Shown: positions 47,743-56,530 of the stretch, piece after piece
How the letters are laid out: each line of letters begins with the position of its first letter
How positions within the stretch are numbered: position 1 is the first letter of the stretch
Assembly (NCBI RefSeq): GCF_027706725.1
Contig: NZ_JAQFWQ010000018.1
Location: 1 to 64,000 of the forward strand
DNA length: 64,000 nucleotides
Direction: 5' to 3'
Source: Nocardiopsis endophytica
Lineage (GTDB): Bacteria; Actinomycetota; Actinomycetes; Streptosporangiales; Streptosporangiaceae
Notes under the pieces: model-generated
The model's database searches: none
Told to the model about the DNA's origin: nothing
Seen by the model: the letters and a program-made list of their open reading frames with translations, nothing else
Made by a program: the position numbers and the translations under genes

Positions 47743-48033
47743 CTACCGCCCTTCCCGGCCGGGCGCCACGGCGCCGCCCGCCCAGGCGAGGAAGGCCGTC
47801 CACTCCCCGCCGCCGAAGGACAGGTGGGCCGCCCGCCGGTTGCGGGAGTCGCGGACCAGGACCGATCCGGCCCCGGCGGGTGCGGCCTCGACGCACTGGC
47901 CCGCCGACGACGTATGTGTGGACGTCCGCCAATGGCGCCCGTCGTAGAGGCCCCGCGCGGCCTTGTGCCGCGCGCGTGCGCGATCTTCCCGTCCGTCCTC
48001 CCCGACGACCGACGGAGTCGGCTCAGCGCTCAT
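47743..48033 (-). CDS. DUF397 protein
   Basis: A 96-residue protein. The C-terminal ~60 residues are DUF397: WRTSTHTSSAGQCVEAAP, VLVRDSRNR and a WTAFLAW end. DUF397 proteins usually sit next to a helix-turn-helix regulator with which they act; none is adjacent here. The ATG at 48033 has CGAGG upstream. It is convergent with the giant vWA/TPR gene (stop-to-stop 33 bp) and divergent from the trypsin-co-occurring gene, so it is embedded in the cluster and may regulate it. Confidence 0.85.
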   Translation of the reverse strand: MSAEPTPSVVGEDGREDRARARHKAARGLYDGRHWRTSTHTSSAGQCVEAAPAGAGSVLVRDSRNRRAAHLSFGGGEWTAFLAWAGGAVAPGREGR

Positions 48034-48272
48034 CTGCACCTCGCGGCCATGCGGTGGGGACACGCTCGGGTACGCCACGTAGGGGCGGCACACACATCTG
48101 CTCCCATGACGAAGTTCGCGACTCGGCGCCAGTCGGCCTGTATATCCCCGACGCTTTTACCTTCATGTCGGCCGATCCCGGACATTTCCCTTACGCGCAA
48201 GGGGATTCCGCGCTGAGATGGTCTCCCGTCCGGGCCGAACCGGGCGGGGGCCGCGTGCGAAGGGCGGAGGCG

Positions 48273-48626
48273 ATGGCGGAGATCGTGCGGTTCCCCGACG
48301 AGCGGGGCGGTGAGGACGCCTACGTGCTGATCGAGGCGGCGGGCAGCTCGCCGCAGATGCGCGACGTGAGCGGGCGGGACATCCTGCGCAGCGCCGACGA
48401 GACGGCGCAGAAGGTGTTCGGCCGCATCCGCGCCCTGTCCGCCCTGGTGGTGAGGGAGCTGCGCGACCTGCCCGGCGACCCGGACGAGGTGACGGTGGAG
48501 CTGGGGGTGAACGTGAGCGCCGAGGCGGACGTGTTCCTCGCCAAGACCGCCGCCCAGGGCGCCGTCAAAGTGACGCTGACCTGGAGGTCCGGCCCGGCGC
48601 CGGAGGACGGCGGCCGGGCCGGCTGA
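48273..48626 (+). CDS. Trypsin-co-occurring domain protein (CU044_2847 family)
   Basis: A 117-residue protein beginning MAEIVRFP, with a beta-rich first half, a helical middle (SADETAQKVFGRIRALSALVVRELRDLP) and a VTVELGVNVSAEADVFLAKTAAQGAVKVTLTW end. This is the Trypco1/CU044_2847 pattern. The family was named for co-occurrence with trypsin-like proteases of predicted conflict systems, so it is very likely the accessory partner of the 40084-42015 protease. GGAGG lies only two bases before the ATG, which is tight. Confidence 0.85.
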   Translation: MAEIVRFPDERGGEDAYVLIEAAGSSPQMRDVSGRDILRSADETAQKVFGRIRALSALVVRELRDLPGDPDEVTVELGVNVSAEADVFLAKTAAQGAVKVTLTWRSGPAPEDGGRAG

Positions 48627-48630
48627 GGGG

Positions 48631-48690
48631 CCGGACGGGCGGGGCGCCGCCGCTCCGGGGCGGCGGATCGCTCCCGGCCCGGCCGTCCGG
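48631..48690. terminator. Long hairpin between convergent genes at the end of the VMAP cluster
   Basis: CCGGACGG (48631-48638) and CCGTCCGG (48683-48690) pair perfectly, with an inner GCCGCC/GGCGGC stem. It fills the gap between the cluster's last gene and the fadD-type stop. Confidence 0.55.
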
Positions 48691-48695
48691 GCGCC

Positions 48696-50549
48696 TCAGC
48701 GCTTGGCGTACATCCGCTCGACCGCCGCGGACTCGCGCTCCATGATGCGGGCGCGGCGCAGCTTCAGCGTCGGTGTGAGGGTGGCGTCCTCGACACCGAA
48801 GGGGCGCGGCACGATGGTGAACGCCCGGACCGACTCGGCGCGGGAGACGGCGGAGTTCCCGGCGTCGATCGCCTTCTGCACCTCGGCGCGCAGGTCGGGA
48901 TCGTCGGCCAGGGAGGCGGCGTCGGCGTCGGCGGGCCTGCCCGCCGCGGCCTTCCACGCCGCGAACTCCTCGGGGTCCAGGGTGATGAGCGCGGTGACGA
49001 AGGGGCGGCCGTCGCCGATCAGCATGCACTGGTCGACCAGCGGGGACGCGCACACGCGCTCCTCGATGGGGACCGGGGCGACGTTCTTGCCCCCGGCGGT
49101 CACCAGGATCTCCTTCTTGCGGCCGGTGACGCGCACGTACCCGTCGCCGTCGACGGCGCCCAGGTCGCCGGTGGCGAACCAGCCGTCCCGGAAGGCCTCC
49201 TCGGTGGCGTCGGGGCGGTTCCAGTACCGCTCGAACACGGGGCCGCCCTTGACGAGGATCTCCCCGTCCTCATCGATGCGCACCTCGACGCCGGGCAGGG
49301 GGCCGCCGATGGTCCCGGCGCGGGAGCGGCCGGGCAGGTTGGCGAGCACGGCGGCGGTGGTCTCGGTGAGGCCGTAGCCCTCGATGACCTCCACGCCCAC
49401 GCCCCGGTAGAAGTGGAAGAGCCGCACGTCGAGGGCGCCGCCGCCGGAGATGACGCGGGTGCAGCGGCCGCCGAGGGCGCCGGTGAGCGGGCGGTAGACG
49501 ATCGGCTCGAACAGGCGGCGGCGCAGCCTCAGCAGCGGGCCGGGGCCGGCGGGGGTGTCCAGGGCCCTGCTGTAGGCGACCGCGGTGTCGGTGGCGGCGT
49601 CGAAGATCCGGCGTTTGAGCCCGGAGGTGCGCTTGCGCGCGGTGGTGTGGATCTTCTCGAAGACGTAGGGCACGGCCAGCAGGAAGGTGGGCCGGAAGGT
49701 GCCCAGGTCGGCGATGAGCTCGCGGACGCTGGGGGCGTGGCCCAGGCGGGCCCCGGCGTGGACGGCGGCGACCTGCACCATGCGGCCGAACACGTGCGCC
49801 AGCGGCAGGAAGAGCAGCGTGGAGGGGGCGGCGCCGGGGTCGCCGCCGTCGTCGAAGAGGGCGGACAGCGCCGTGGTGGCGGCCTCGACCTCGGCGAAGA
49901 AGTTGGCGTGGGTGAGCACGCAGCCCTTGGGGGTGCCGGTGGTGCCGGAGGTGTAGACGATGGTGGCCGGGTCCCCGGGGCGCACGGCGGCGCGGCGCTC
50001 CTCGACGGCGGAGTCGGGCACCTCGGCCCCGGCGGCGGCGAGGGCCTCCAGAGCTCCGGGCTCGCCGCGCAGCGGGTCCATGGTCCACAGGTGGCGCAGG
50101 TCGGGGACGGAGGCGCGGACGCCCTCCACGGTGGCGGTGTTGTCCTCGTCGTCGACGATGCAGGCGGTCGCGCCGGAGTCGGAGAGGACCATGGCGACCT
50201 GCTCGGGCGAGGAGGAGGGGTAGACCGGCACGGTCACCGCGCCGGCCGCCCAGATCGCGAAGTCGACGACGGTCCACTCGTAGCGGTTGGCGGCGAGCAG
50301 GCCGACCCGGTCCCCGGGGCCGATCCCGGAGGCGACGAGCCCCTTGGCCACGGCGGTGACCCGGGCGGCGACGTCGGCGCCGGAGACGTCGCGCCAGCCC
50401 GGGGCGCCGCCGTCCTTCGCGCTGAGCATCGCGGCGCCGGGGTGCGCGGCGGCGCGTTCGTACAAGAGCTCGGCCAGGCCGCCGTGCTCGCGGGGCCGAC
50501 CGGTCGCGGGGGTCGAGATGTGGGTCACGCTTCCGTGTCTATCCGACAT
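48696..50549 (-). CDS. Long-chain fatty acyl-CoA ligase (AMP-binding)
   Basis: An adenylate-forming enzyme of about 617 residues that activates fatty acids as acyl-AMP and then acyl-CoA. The P-loop TIVYTSGTTGTPKGCVLTHAN is at about residues 192-212. GYGLTETTAAV, DGWFATGDLGAVDGDGYVRVTGRKKEILVTAGGKNV and the C-terminal catalytic Lys region follow, as in FadD15-like ligases. I use the ATG at 50549; a TTG lies three codons upstream. It is a single gene with an AT-richer promoter stretch upstream (50550-50600). The substrate chain length cannot be read from sequence. Confidence 0.92.
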   Translation of the reverse strand: MSDRHGSVTHISTPATGRPREHGGLAELLYERAAAHPGAAMLSAKDGGAPGWRDVSGADVAARVTAVAKGLVASGIGPGDRVGLLAANRYEWTVVDFAIWAAGAVTVPVYPSSSPEQVAMVLSDSGATACIVDDEDNTATVEGVRASVPDLRHLWTMDPLRGEPGALEALAAAGAEVPDSAVEERRAAVRPGDPATIVYTSGTTGTPKGCVLTHANFFAEVEAATTALSALFDDGGDPGAAPSTLLFLPLAHVFGRMVQVAAVHAGARLGHAPSVRELIADLGTFRPTFLLAVPYVFEKIHTTARKRTSGLKRRIFDAATDTAVAYSRALDTPAGPGPLLRLRRRLFEPIVYRPLTGALGGRCTRVISGGGALDVRLFHFYRGVGVEVIEGYGLTETTAAVLANLPGRSRAGTIGGPLPGVEVRIDEDGEILVKGGPVFERYWNRPDATEEAFRDGWFATGDLGAVDGDGYVRVTGRKKEILVTAGGKNVAPVPIEERVCASPLVDQCMLIGDGRPFVTALITLDPEEFAAWKAAAGRPADADAASLADDPDLRAEVQKAIDAGNSAVSRAESVRAFTIVPRPFGVEDATLTPTLKLRRARIMERESAAVERMYAKR

Positions 50550-50842
50550 TCGTAACAAATCTGAACATCACGCCTCAGACAGGGACATGAGAAAGGCCAT
50601 ACCGGCGAGTAACCCCCTTCACGCCCGGCGTCGCGCGCCGGATGCCCCCGCGCATGCGCCAGGGCCCGGTATCGCACCTTAGCCCCCTGCGCGACCTGGG
50701 AGGACGCGACACGGGCGGCGCGGGCGACACGGGGGCGCCCGGACCGGCCGCCCGGCACCGTCGGGCGCGGCCGGACCCGTGACCGGCCCCATCACCCGGA
50801 TCCGCGACCGCCCCCCACCGGCCCGACCCCGGATGTCGGGGA

Positions 50843-51502
50843 TCACTCCGGCAGGTTGAGGCGGACCATGATGGCGGTGCCCTCGGCGGTGACCTCGCCG
50901 CCGTGGCGGATCTCCCCGGAGACGAAGACCTTGCGCCGCTCGGTGCCGGTCACCCGCGCGCGGACCTCGAGGGGCACGTTGAGCGGGGTGGGCCTGCGGT
51001 AGTTCACGTCGAGGTTGGCGGTCAGGCCCGGCATCCCGGCCGCGCTGGCGGCGGTGCCCAGGGCCTGGTCCAGCACGGCGGCGAGCCAGCCCCCGTGCAC
51101 GAGCCCGGGCGGGCCCTCGTACAGGCCGTTGAGGGTGAAGTCCGCGCGCAGGCCATCGCCGTCCTTGTCCAGGTCGATCGGCGGAGCGAGGGGGTTGACC
51201 GGGCCGGAGACGCCGTTGGTGATGGTGCCGTACTCGGTGCTGCCGTCGGAGTAGGTGTAGCGGACCATGGTGCCGATGGGGCGGCGGTCGCCGCGGAGCA
51301 TCTCCTCGGCCTTGGCCACGGCGTCGGCGGCCGCGGACAGCGCCTCGGGGGCGGCCTCGGTGTGGGCGGCGGTGTCCATCAGCGAGCGCACCCGGTCCAC
51401 GAGCGCGGAGAGCTCCGCGGGGATCTGCTCCTCGGGGACCACGGTGAACCCGTAATCGGCGGGGTCCGGCTTTTCCGCAACCGGCTGTGCGTCGACCGTC
51501 AT
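50843..51502 (-). CDS. PaaI-family thioesterase
   Basis: A 219-residue hotdog-fold acyl-CoA thioesterase. The PaaI motif GLVHGGWLAAVLDQALG is at about residues 134-150, then LTANLDVNYRRPTPLNVPLEVRARV and a final beta strand region. The N-terminal ~90 residues are helical and longer than in minimal PaaI proteins. The ATG at 51502 has GAAGGA upstream. A dyad lies about 75 bp upstream and an AraC regulator is divergent. The neighbouring acyl-CoA ligase makes the type of substrate this enzyme would hydrolyse. Confidence 0.88.
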   Translation of the reverse strand: MTVDAQPVAEKPDPADYGFTVVPEEQIPAELSALVDRVRSLMDTAAHTEAAPEALSAAADAVAKAEEMLRGDRRPIGTMVRYTYSDGSTEYGTITNGVSGPVNPLAPPIDLDKDGDGLRADFTLNGLYEGPPGLVHGGWLAAVLDQALGTAASAAGMPGLTANLDVNYRRPTPLNVPLEVRARVTGTERRKVFVSGEIRHGGEVTAEGTAIMVRLNLPE

Positions 51503-51574
51503 GGCTTCCTTCGTCGGCTCGTCGTCCCGCACCGGTCGGCGCGGGCGGTCGGGCGCCGGTCCGGCGCCACTGAA

Positions 51575-51591
51575 ACCGAATATTACTCGGT
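51575..51591. promoter_or_regulatory. Dyad in the thioesterase/AraC intergenic region
   Basis: ACCGA and TCGGT flank the AT-rich centre ATATTAC. It lies in the promoter region of the thioesterase gene and could be an operator for the divergent AraC regulator. Confidence 0.4.
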
Positions 51592-51719
51592 AGTAGTTTT
51601 CTGGGGTGCAGCCCGGGGGCGTGGGCCGTCCCACCAGCAGAGAACAACTCGGGCACATCGGGCGGTATTTCGTGAATCGCGCCACCCGGGACCGCCCCGG
51701 GCCGTCCTACGCTGGCAGG

Positions 51720-52565
51720 ATGAGCACGCCTCCCCGCGACACAGCGCGCTACTGGCGCCACCCCGGGCTGCCCGGGGTCGACCTGCTCAAGGCGCACTAC
51801 GTCCGGCACGCCTTCACCCCGCACACGCACGACGCCTACACGCTGGCGGTGATCGAGTCCGGGATCGAGGTCTACGACTACAAGGGCACCACCCACCGGG
51901 TCGGCAGGGACGGGATCGCCCTGGTGGAGCCGGGGGTGGTGCACACCGGGCACGCGGGGGTGCCGGAGGGGTGGAGGTACCGGGTGCTGTACCCGGACGA
52001 GGCGGTCGTCGCCGACGCGGCCCGCGACATCGGGATGGCGGGGGCGCCCCTGTTCACCGACTCCTCGGCGCACGCCCCCGCGACGGCGGAGGTGCTCCGC
52101 GCCGCCCACCGTGCCGCCGAGCGGGGCGACCGGCTCAGCGCCTCGACGCTCACCCGCCAGGCCCTGCACCGGCTGCTCGCCGGGCACGCCACCGACTCCG
52201 CGCGCGCGGCCGCCGCCCCGGCGCCGCGCCGCACGGTCGCCGAGGCGAGGGAGATCCTGCGGTCGGCCATGGCCGATCCGCCGTCGTTGGAGGAGCTGGC
52301 CGAGCGGGTGGGGGTGTCGGCGTTCGCCCTGCTCCGGGCGTTCCGACGCGACCTGGGGCTGCCACCGCACGCCTACCTGAACAGCGCGCGCGTGGAGCGG
52401 GCCCGCCGCCTGCTGGCCGAGGGGACGCCGCCGTCGGAGGTCGCGCCGGCCGTGGGCTTCGCGGACCAGCCGCACCTGACCCGCCACTTCAAACGCAGGA
52501 CGGGTGTGCCACCGGGCGAGTTCCAAAAAGGCATCCTGGGGGCGGTGCCGGGAGGCGCCGACTAG
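51720..52565 (+). CDS. AraC-family transcriptional regulator
   Basis: A 281-residue regulator. An N-terminal cupin-type sensor (about 10-100, with HAFTPHTHDAYTLAVIESG and EPGVVHTGHAG) precedes a C-terminal double HTH domain: SLEELAERVGVSAFALLRAFRRDLGLPPHAYL and PPSEVAPAVGFADQPHLTRHFKRRTGVPPGEF. The two His-rich motifs resemble metal or ligand-binding cupins of the AraC_binding type. The ATG at 51720 has TACGCT six bases upstream, suggesting a leaderless mRNA. Divergence from the thioesterase gene makes that gene a likely target. Its stop overlaps the next gene's stop by a few bases. Confidence 0.92.
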   Translation: MSTPPRDTARYWRHPGLPGVDLLKAHYVRHAFTPHTHDAYTLAVIESGIEVYDYKGTTHRVGRDGIALVEPGVVHTGHAGVPEGWRYRVLYPDEAVVADAARDIGMAGAPLFTDSSAHAPATAEVLRAAHRAAERGDRLSASTLTRQALHRLLAGHATDSARAAAAPAPRRTVAEAREILRSAMADPPSLEELAERVGVSAFALLRAFRRDLGLPPHAYLNSARVERARRLLAEGTPPSEVAPAVGFADQPHLTRHFKRRTGVPPGEFQKGILGAVPGGAD

Positions 52566-52963
52566 GGTGCTGCCCGCACCTCCGGCCGGACCCAGGTGTG
52601 AACCTGATCCCAGCGGACGTAGAAGACGGCGGGATCGTCGTTATGCGGCCCGTATCCCGTCCTACCGGTGACCAGGGCGAGCGCGCCGGGCGGGAGGAAG
52701 AACCCGTCGAACCAGGCGTCCTGTCGCCCCTGTGTGCCGTGCCATTCGATGATCGCTTTCGTGCCTGAACGGGCATTCTGGTAGACCTCGACGACCTCGA
52801 ACACCCGGGCGTCAGGATGCGCCGCCCGCGCGCGCTGGAACCGCGACCACTCCTCGGCCCGTTCCCTCAGCACTCTCCTCCTCAGTAATACGGCGGCGAC
52901 CACGGTTCCGCCGACGAGCAGGAGCGCCAATGCCGTCAAGACGGCCAGCGGGGAGGGAGGCAT
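52562..52963 (-). CDS. Small single-pass membrane protein of unknown function
   Basis: A 133-residue protein with one transmembrane helix (about 6-28), a basic stretch and a soluble C-terminal domain containing VVEVYQNARSGTKAIIEWHGTQG and FYVRWDQVHTWV. The ATG at 52963 has GGGGAGG upstream, better supported than the GTG at 53065. Its 3' end overlaps the AraC stop on the opposite strand. No family recognised. Confidence 0.7.
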   Translation of the reverse strand: MPPSPLAVLTALALLLVGGTVVAAVLLRRRVLRERAEEWSRFQRARAAHPDARVFEVVEVYQNARSGTKAIIEWHGTQGRQDAWFDGFFLPPGALALVTGRTGYGPHNDDPAVFYVRWDQVHTWVRPEVRAAP

Positions 52964-53030
52964 GGCGGCATCCTCCCCATTCCCCTCCGAACGCGCAATA
53001 ACGTTCAAGACCGCCTCTGGGCCCACTCCG

Positions 53031-53043
53031 TAGCGTTCGGGGC
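53031..53043 (+). promoter_or_regulatory. Predicted near-leaderless promoter of azlC
   Basis: TAGCGT lies seven bases upstream of the azlC GTG, with no separate ribosome-binding site. Confidence 0.4.
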
Positions 53044-53826
53044 GTGAACACGTCAGCATTCGCACTCTCTCCCCCGGTGCGCGACGCGCTGGGGATCGGG
53101 CTCGCCGTCGGCGTCTCCGGGGTGGCCTTCGGTACCGCGTCCGTCGCGGCCGGCCTCACCGTCGCCCAGACCTGCGCCCTGAGCCTCTTCGCCTTCACCG
53201 GCGCCTCCCAGTTCGCCCTCATCGGCGTCGTCGCCGGGGGCGGGAACGTCATCGCCGGGGCCGCCGGGGCCCTGCTCCTCGGCGCGCGCAACACCCTCTA
53301 CGGGCTGCGCCTGGCCGACATCCTCGGCGTGCGGGGCGTCCGCAAGGCGGTCGCCGCCCACGGGGTGATCGACGAGACCGCCGCCGCGGCGCTCGCCCAG
53401 CCCACTCCGGCCGCCGCACGGACCGCCTTCACGGCGACCTTCGCCGCGCTGTTCCTCTTCTGGAACGCGACCACCCTGCTGGGCGCGGTGGCCACCGAGC
53501 GGGTCGGTGACACCTCCGCCTTCGGGCTGGACGCGGTGGGCCCAGCGATCTTCCTGGCCCTGGTCTGGCCCCGGCTGCGCGAAGGGCGCAGGATCGTGCT
53601 GGTCGCGGCCGTCGGCGCGGGGCTGGCCCTCGCCGCCGTCCCCGTGCTGCCGCCCGGTGTCCCGGTGCTCATCGCCGCGGCCGCCGCGCTGCTGGGGCCC
53701 GCCGCCGCCCCCGCCCCCGCCGACGAGGACGCGGACGGCGGCGAGGCCACCGGCGGCGCCAACGGCCCCGACGGGGACGGGGACGGCGCCTCCGACCTCG
53801 GACCGGCACAGGAGGTACGGCCATGA
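53044..53826 (+). CDS. azlC: AzlC-family branched-chain amino-acid exporter subunit
   Basis: A 260-residue protein with about seven transmembrane helices. LAVGVSGVAFG, FTGASQFALIGVVAGGG and ALLLGARNTLYGLRLA match AzlC. It works with the small AzlD partner as an exporter of branched-chain or related amino acids. The C terminus adds ~35 Asp/Gly/Ala-rich residues not typical of the family. The azlD ATG overlaps its stop by four bases. Confidence 0.92.
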   Translation: MNTSAFALSPPVRDALGIGLAVGVSGVAFGTASVAAGLTVAQTCALSLFAFTGASQFALIGVVAGGGNVIAGAAGALLLGARNTLYGLRLADILGVRGVRKAVAAHGVIDETAAAALAQPTPAAARTAFTATFAALFLFWNATTLLGAVATERVGDTSAFGLDAVGPAIFLALVWPRLREGRRIVLVAAVGAGLALAAVPVLPPGVPVLIAAAAALLGPAAAPAPADEDADGGEATGGANGPDGDGDGASDLGPAQEVRP

Positions 53827-54140
53827 CCGTCTGGATCGCGATCGCCGTCACCGCCGCGGGCTGCTACGCGCTCAAGTACGCCGGGCTGGCCGCTCCGCGC
53901 CGCCTGCTCGACCACCCCGCCGTGCGGCGGTTCGCCATGACCGTCCCCGTGGCGCTGCTCGCCGCGCTGGTGGCCGTGCAGACCTTCTCCGACGGGGGCT
54001 CCGCGCTCACCGCCGACACCGCGCGCCTGGCCGGGGTCGGGGCGGCCGCCACCGCGCTCCTGCTGCGCGCGCCGTTCCTGGTCGTGGTCGCCGCGGCGGC
54101 CGGAACGACCGCGCTGCTGCGGGCCCTCGGACTGGGCTGA
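53823..54140 (+). CDS. azlD: AzlD-family transporter subunit
   Basis: A 105-residue protein with four predicted helices (about 2-20, 34-54, 62-80 and 84-101), with CYALKYAGL and MTVPVALLAALVAVQTF as in AzlD. It is the obligate small partner of AzlC, and its start overlaps the azlC stop (ATGA). Confidence 0.9.
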   Translation: MTVWIAIAVTAAGCYALKYAGLAAPRRLLDHPAVRRFAMTVPVALLAALVAVQTFSDGGSALTADTARLAGVGAAATALLLRAPFLVVVAAAAGTTALLRALGLG

Positions 54141-54276
54141 CCGCGCGGGGCGCACCCCGTCCGCACCGGCCGGCGCGTGACGGACCCGCTCCCCTCGGGC
54201 AGGATGGCGGTGACCGGCGGGGGCGGCCGCGCGCCGTCCCCGCCCCGTAGTGCCTTGCGACGACGGAAGGACGACC

Positions 54277-55962
54277 GTGCCCCCCGAGACCACCCTGCCC
54301 AGTGGCCCCACCGCGGCCGAGGCGGTGGCGGAGCTGCTCGCCGCCGCCCACGTGCGCCGCTGCTACACCGTCCCCGGCGAGAGCTTCCTGGAACTGGCCG
54401 ACGCGATCGACCGGCGCAGCGACATGCAGCTGGTGTCGACCCGCCACGAGGGCGGAGCCGGCTTCATGGCCGAGGCCGAGGGCAAGCTCATCGGGTTCCC
54501 CGCCGCCGCGGCCGCCACCCGCGGCCCCGGCGCGTCCAACCTGGCGGTGGCGGTGCACACGGCCAGGCAGGACTCCACGCCGATGATCGTGTTCCTGGGC
54601 CAGGTGGAGAGCGACCGGCTGGGCCGGGAGGCGTTCCAGGAGGTGGACCTGACGGCGTTCTACGCCCCCATCACCAAGTGGTCGACGACGGTGACGCGCG
54701 CCGACCGGCTGGTGGAGGCGACCGCGCGCGGGCTGCGCATCGCCACCTCGGGCCGCCCGGGACCGGTCGCCATCGCCGTCCCGGGCGACCTGTGGGGACA
54801 GCCGGCCGGGGTGGTGGGCCCCCTGCCCGGGACGTTCCCGCCCCGCCCCTCGCTCGCCGAGGAGGAGCGGGACCGCCTGGCGCGGTGGCTGGCCGGCGCC
54901 GAGCGCCCGGTGATCATCGCCGGGGGCGGCGCGCGCGGCGCCCGCGAGGAGCTGGTGCGGGTCGCCGAGCGCTTCCAGGCCGGGGTGTACGCCTCCTGGC
55001 GGCGCCAGGACGTCTTCCCCAACGACCACCCGCTCTACCTGGGCCACCTGGGCCTGGGGTGCCCGCCGCAGGTGCTGGGCGCCCTGGAGGAGGCCGACGC
55101 GGTGCTGGTGGTGGGCTGCAGGCTGAGCGAGGTCACCACCCAGGCCTACCGGTTCCCCGCCCCCGGGGTGCGGGTGGTCGACTCCCGCGTCGCGCAGATC
55201 GACATCGACCCCGACCAGGTGGGCGCGGTCGCCGGGGTGTGGACGGGCGCGGTCGCCGACGCCCGGCGGGCCCTGGAGGCGCTGGCCGCGTCGCCGACCA
55301 CGGCGATGTACCGCGACTTCGCCCCGGCGCACGCGGCGTGGGAGGAGACGACGGTCCCCGACCCGGCCGCCGCCTCCCACCCGGGAGGGCGGCTGCACCC
55401 GTGGGCCGTGGTCGAGCGCATGCGCACGGTGCTGCCCCGGGACACGGTGCTCACCAACGACGCGGGCAACTTCGCGGCGTTCCTGCACCGGGGGTGGCGC
55501 TTCACCGAGCCGCGCACCCAGCTCGCGCCCACCAGCGGCGCGATGGGGTACGCGGTGCCCGCGGCGGTCGCGGCGAAGCTGGTGGAGCCGCACCGGACCG
55601 TGGTGGCGGCGGTGGGCGACGGCGGCGCGCTGATGACCGGCCAGGAGCTGGAGACGGCGGTGCGGCTGCGCGTGCCGGTGGTCGTGGTGGTGTTCCAGAA
55701 CGGGCTGTACGGCACCATCGCCATGCACCAGGCGAAGGAGATGGGGCGCACGGCGGCGGTGGACATCAGCGGCCCGCTCGACCTGGCCGGCTACGCCCGG
55801 TCCCTGGGGGCGCGCGGGGCGACCGCGCACACGCCCGAGGAGTTCGAGAAGGCGCTGACCGAGGCGCTGGAGGCGGACCTGCCCACCCTGATCGACGCCC
55901 GGACCGACCCGGACGTGATCAGCCCGGGGGCGACCCTGTCGGGCCTGCTCGGCGAGGACTGA
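54277..55962 (+). CDS. Thiamine-pyrophosphate enzyme of the acetolactate synthase family
   Basis: A 561-residue TPP enzyme with the three-domain layout. The catalytic Glu is at about residue 35 (TVPGESFLEL), an FAD/nucleotide-like middle domain spans about 195-330, and the TPP/Mg site GDGGALMTGQE...FQNG spans about 445-475. RHEGGAGFMAEA and TRGPGASNL are typical. The exact reaction is unclear: no small regulatory subunit is nearby, so it is not a standard IlvB. Benzoylformate-decarboxylase-like or sulfoacetaldehyde-type activities remain possible. The GTG at 54277 has GGAAGG upstream; 27 bases of open frame precede it. Confidence 0.88.
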   Translation: MPPETTLPSGPTAAEAVAELLAAAHVRRCYTVPGESFLELADAIDRRSDMQLVSTRHEGGAGFMAEAEGKLIGFPAAAAATRGPGASNLAVAVHTARQDSTPMIVFLGQVESDRLGREAFQEVDLTAFYAPITKWSTTVTRADRLVEATARGLRIATSGRPGPVAIAVPGDLWGQPAGVVGPLPGTFPPRPSLAEEERDRLARWLAGAERPVIIAGGGARGAREELVRVAERFQAGVYASWRRQDVFPNDHPLYLGHLGLGCPPQVLGALEEADAVLVVGCRLSEVTTQAYRFPAPGVRVVDSRVAQIDIDPDQVGAVAGVWTGAVADARRALEALAASPTTAMYRDFAPAHAAWEETTVPDPAAASHPGGRLHPWAVVERMRTVLPRDTVLTNDAGNFAAFLHRGWRFTEPRTQLAPTSGAMGYAVPAAVAAKLVEPHRTVVAAVGDGGALMTGQELETAVRLRVPVVVVVFQNGLYGTIAMHQAKEMGRTAAVDISGPLDLAGYARSLGARGATAHTPEEFEKALTEALEADLPTLIDARTDPDVISPGATLSGLLGED

Positions 55963-56530
55963 GCGGAGGCGGGGGCGAGGCGGGCGTTCACCACCGTGCT
56001 GGGCTGCGACGGAGTGAGCCGGTGGGTCCCCGGGCCTGCCTGAAGGGCGGCGGGTTCCTCGTGGTCCGGATGGGCGACGGCTCTGCGGCCGCCCGCATTC
56101 GTGGCGGCCGCCGGGCGGCGCACACCGCGCATACCGGGCCCACAGCGCCGGTTCGGGCATCCGGTGCGGTGAAACGGCCATCGCAGGCGTGATCGGACAG
56201 TGGAATCATCCCCCGTCGCCCCCGGGGCCGCCGCCGGGTCTTCGGAAGGCCCTCGGAACCGCCCTCATACCCGACATACCGGACGCCAGGGCGCAGGGCG
56301 GCGATTCCGCGCAGTGACACGGACGCTTCGAGCATGATCGCGTGGCGGTTTCGCCAGGCAGGGCGGCCCCGGGCCGACCGTGGCGGCCGGAGCCGCCTCA
56401 CCGGAGGGCGGGGCGTGGCAGCCGGGACGGCCGTGGAACGCGGTCGGGGCGTCGAGGTTCGTGGTCGCACGTTGATCCTCGGCGCCCCTTGCCGTGTCCG
56501 CAGCCGGTTCGGCGAACCCCCGTCGACGGT
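55963..56530. other. Convergent gap with repeat B copy 3
   Basis: No gene is supported. Bases 56264-56358 are the third copy of repeat B; the rest is GC-rich sequence with no clear terminator. Confidence 0.5.
56264..56358 (+). repeat. Dispersed repeat B, copy 3 (diverged)
   Basis: It has CTCATACC, GCGGCGATTCCGCGC, GACGCTTCGAGCATGATC and GTGGCGGTTTCGCC in the same order as the corresponding blocks of the copy at 37866-37955, roughly 60-65% similar by eye. Confidence 0.5.

Noticed and set aside
48145-48170. A further copy of repeat B around GACGCTTTTACCTTCATG
   Set aside because: Only the GACGCTTTTA core matches; flanking blocks are absent, so chance or a promoter element is as likely.
47710-48272. 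A small FxSxx-COOH precursor peptide gene beside the FxsT-type protein
   Set aside because: I read the short frames on both strands and found none ending in F-x-S-x-x; no radical-SAM FxsB is present either.
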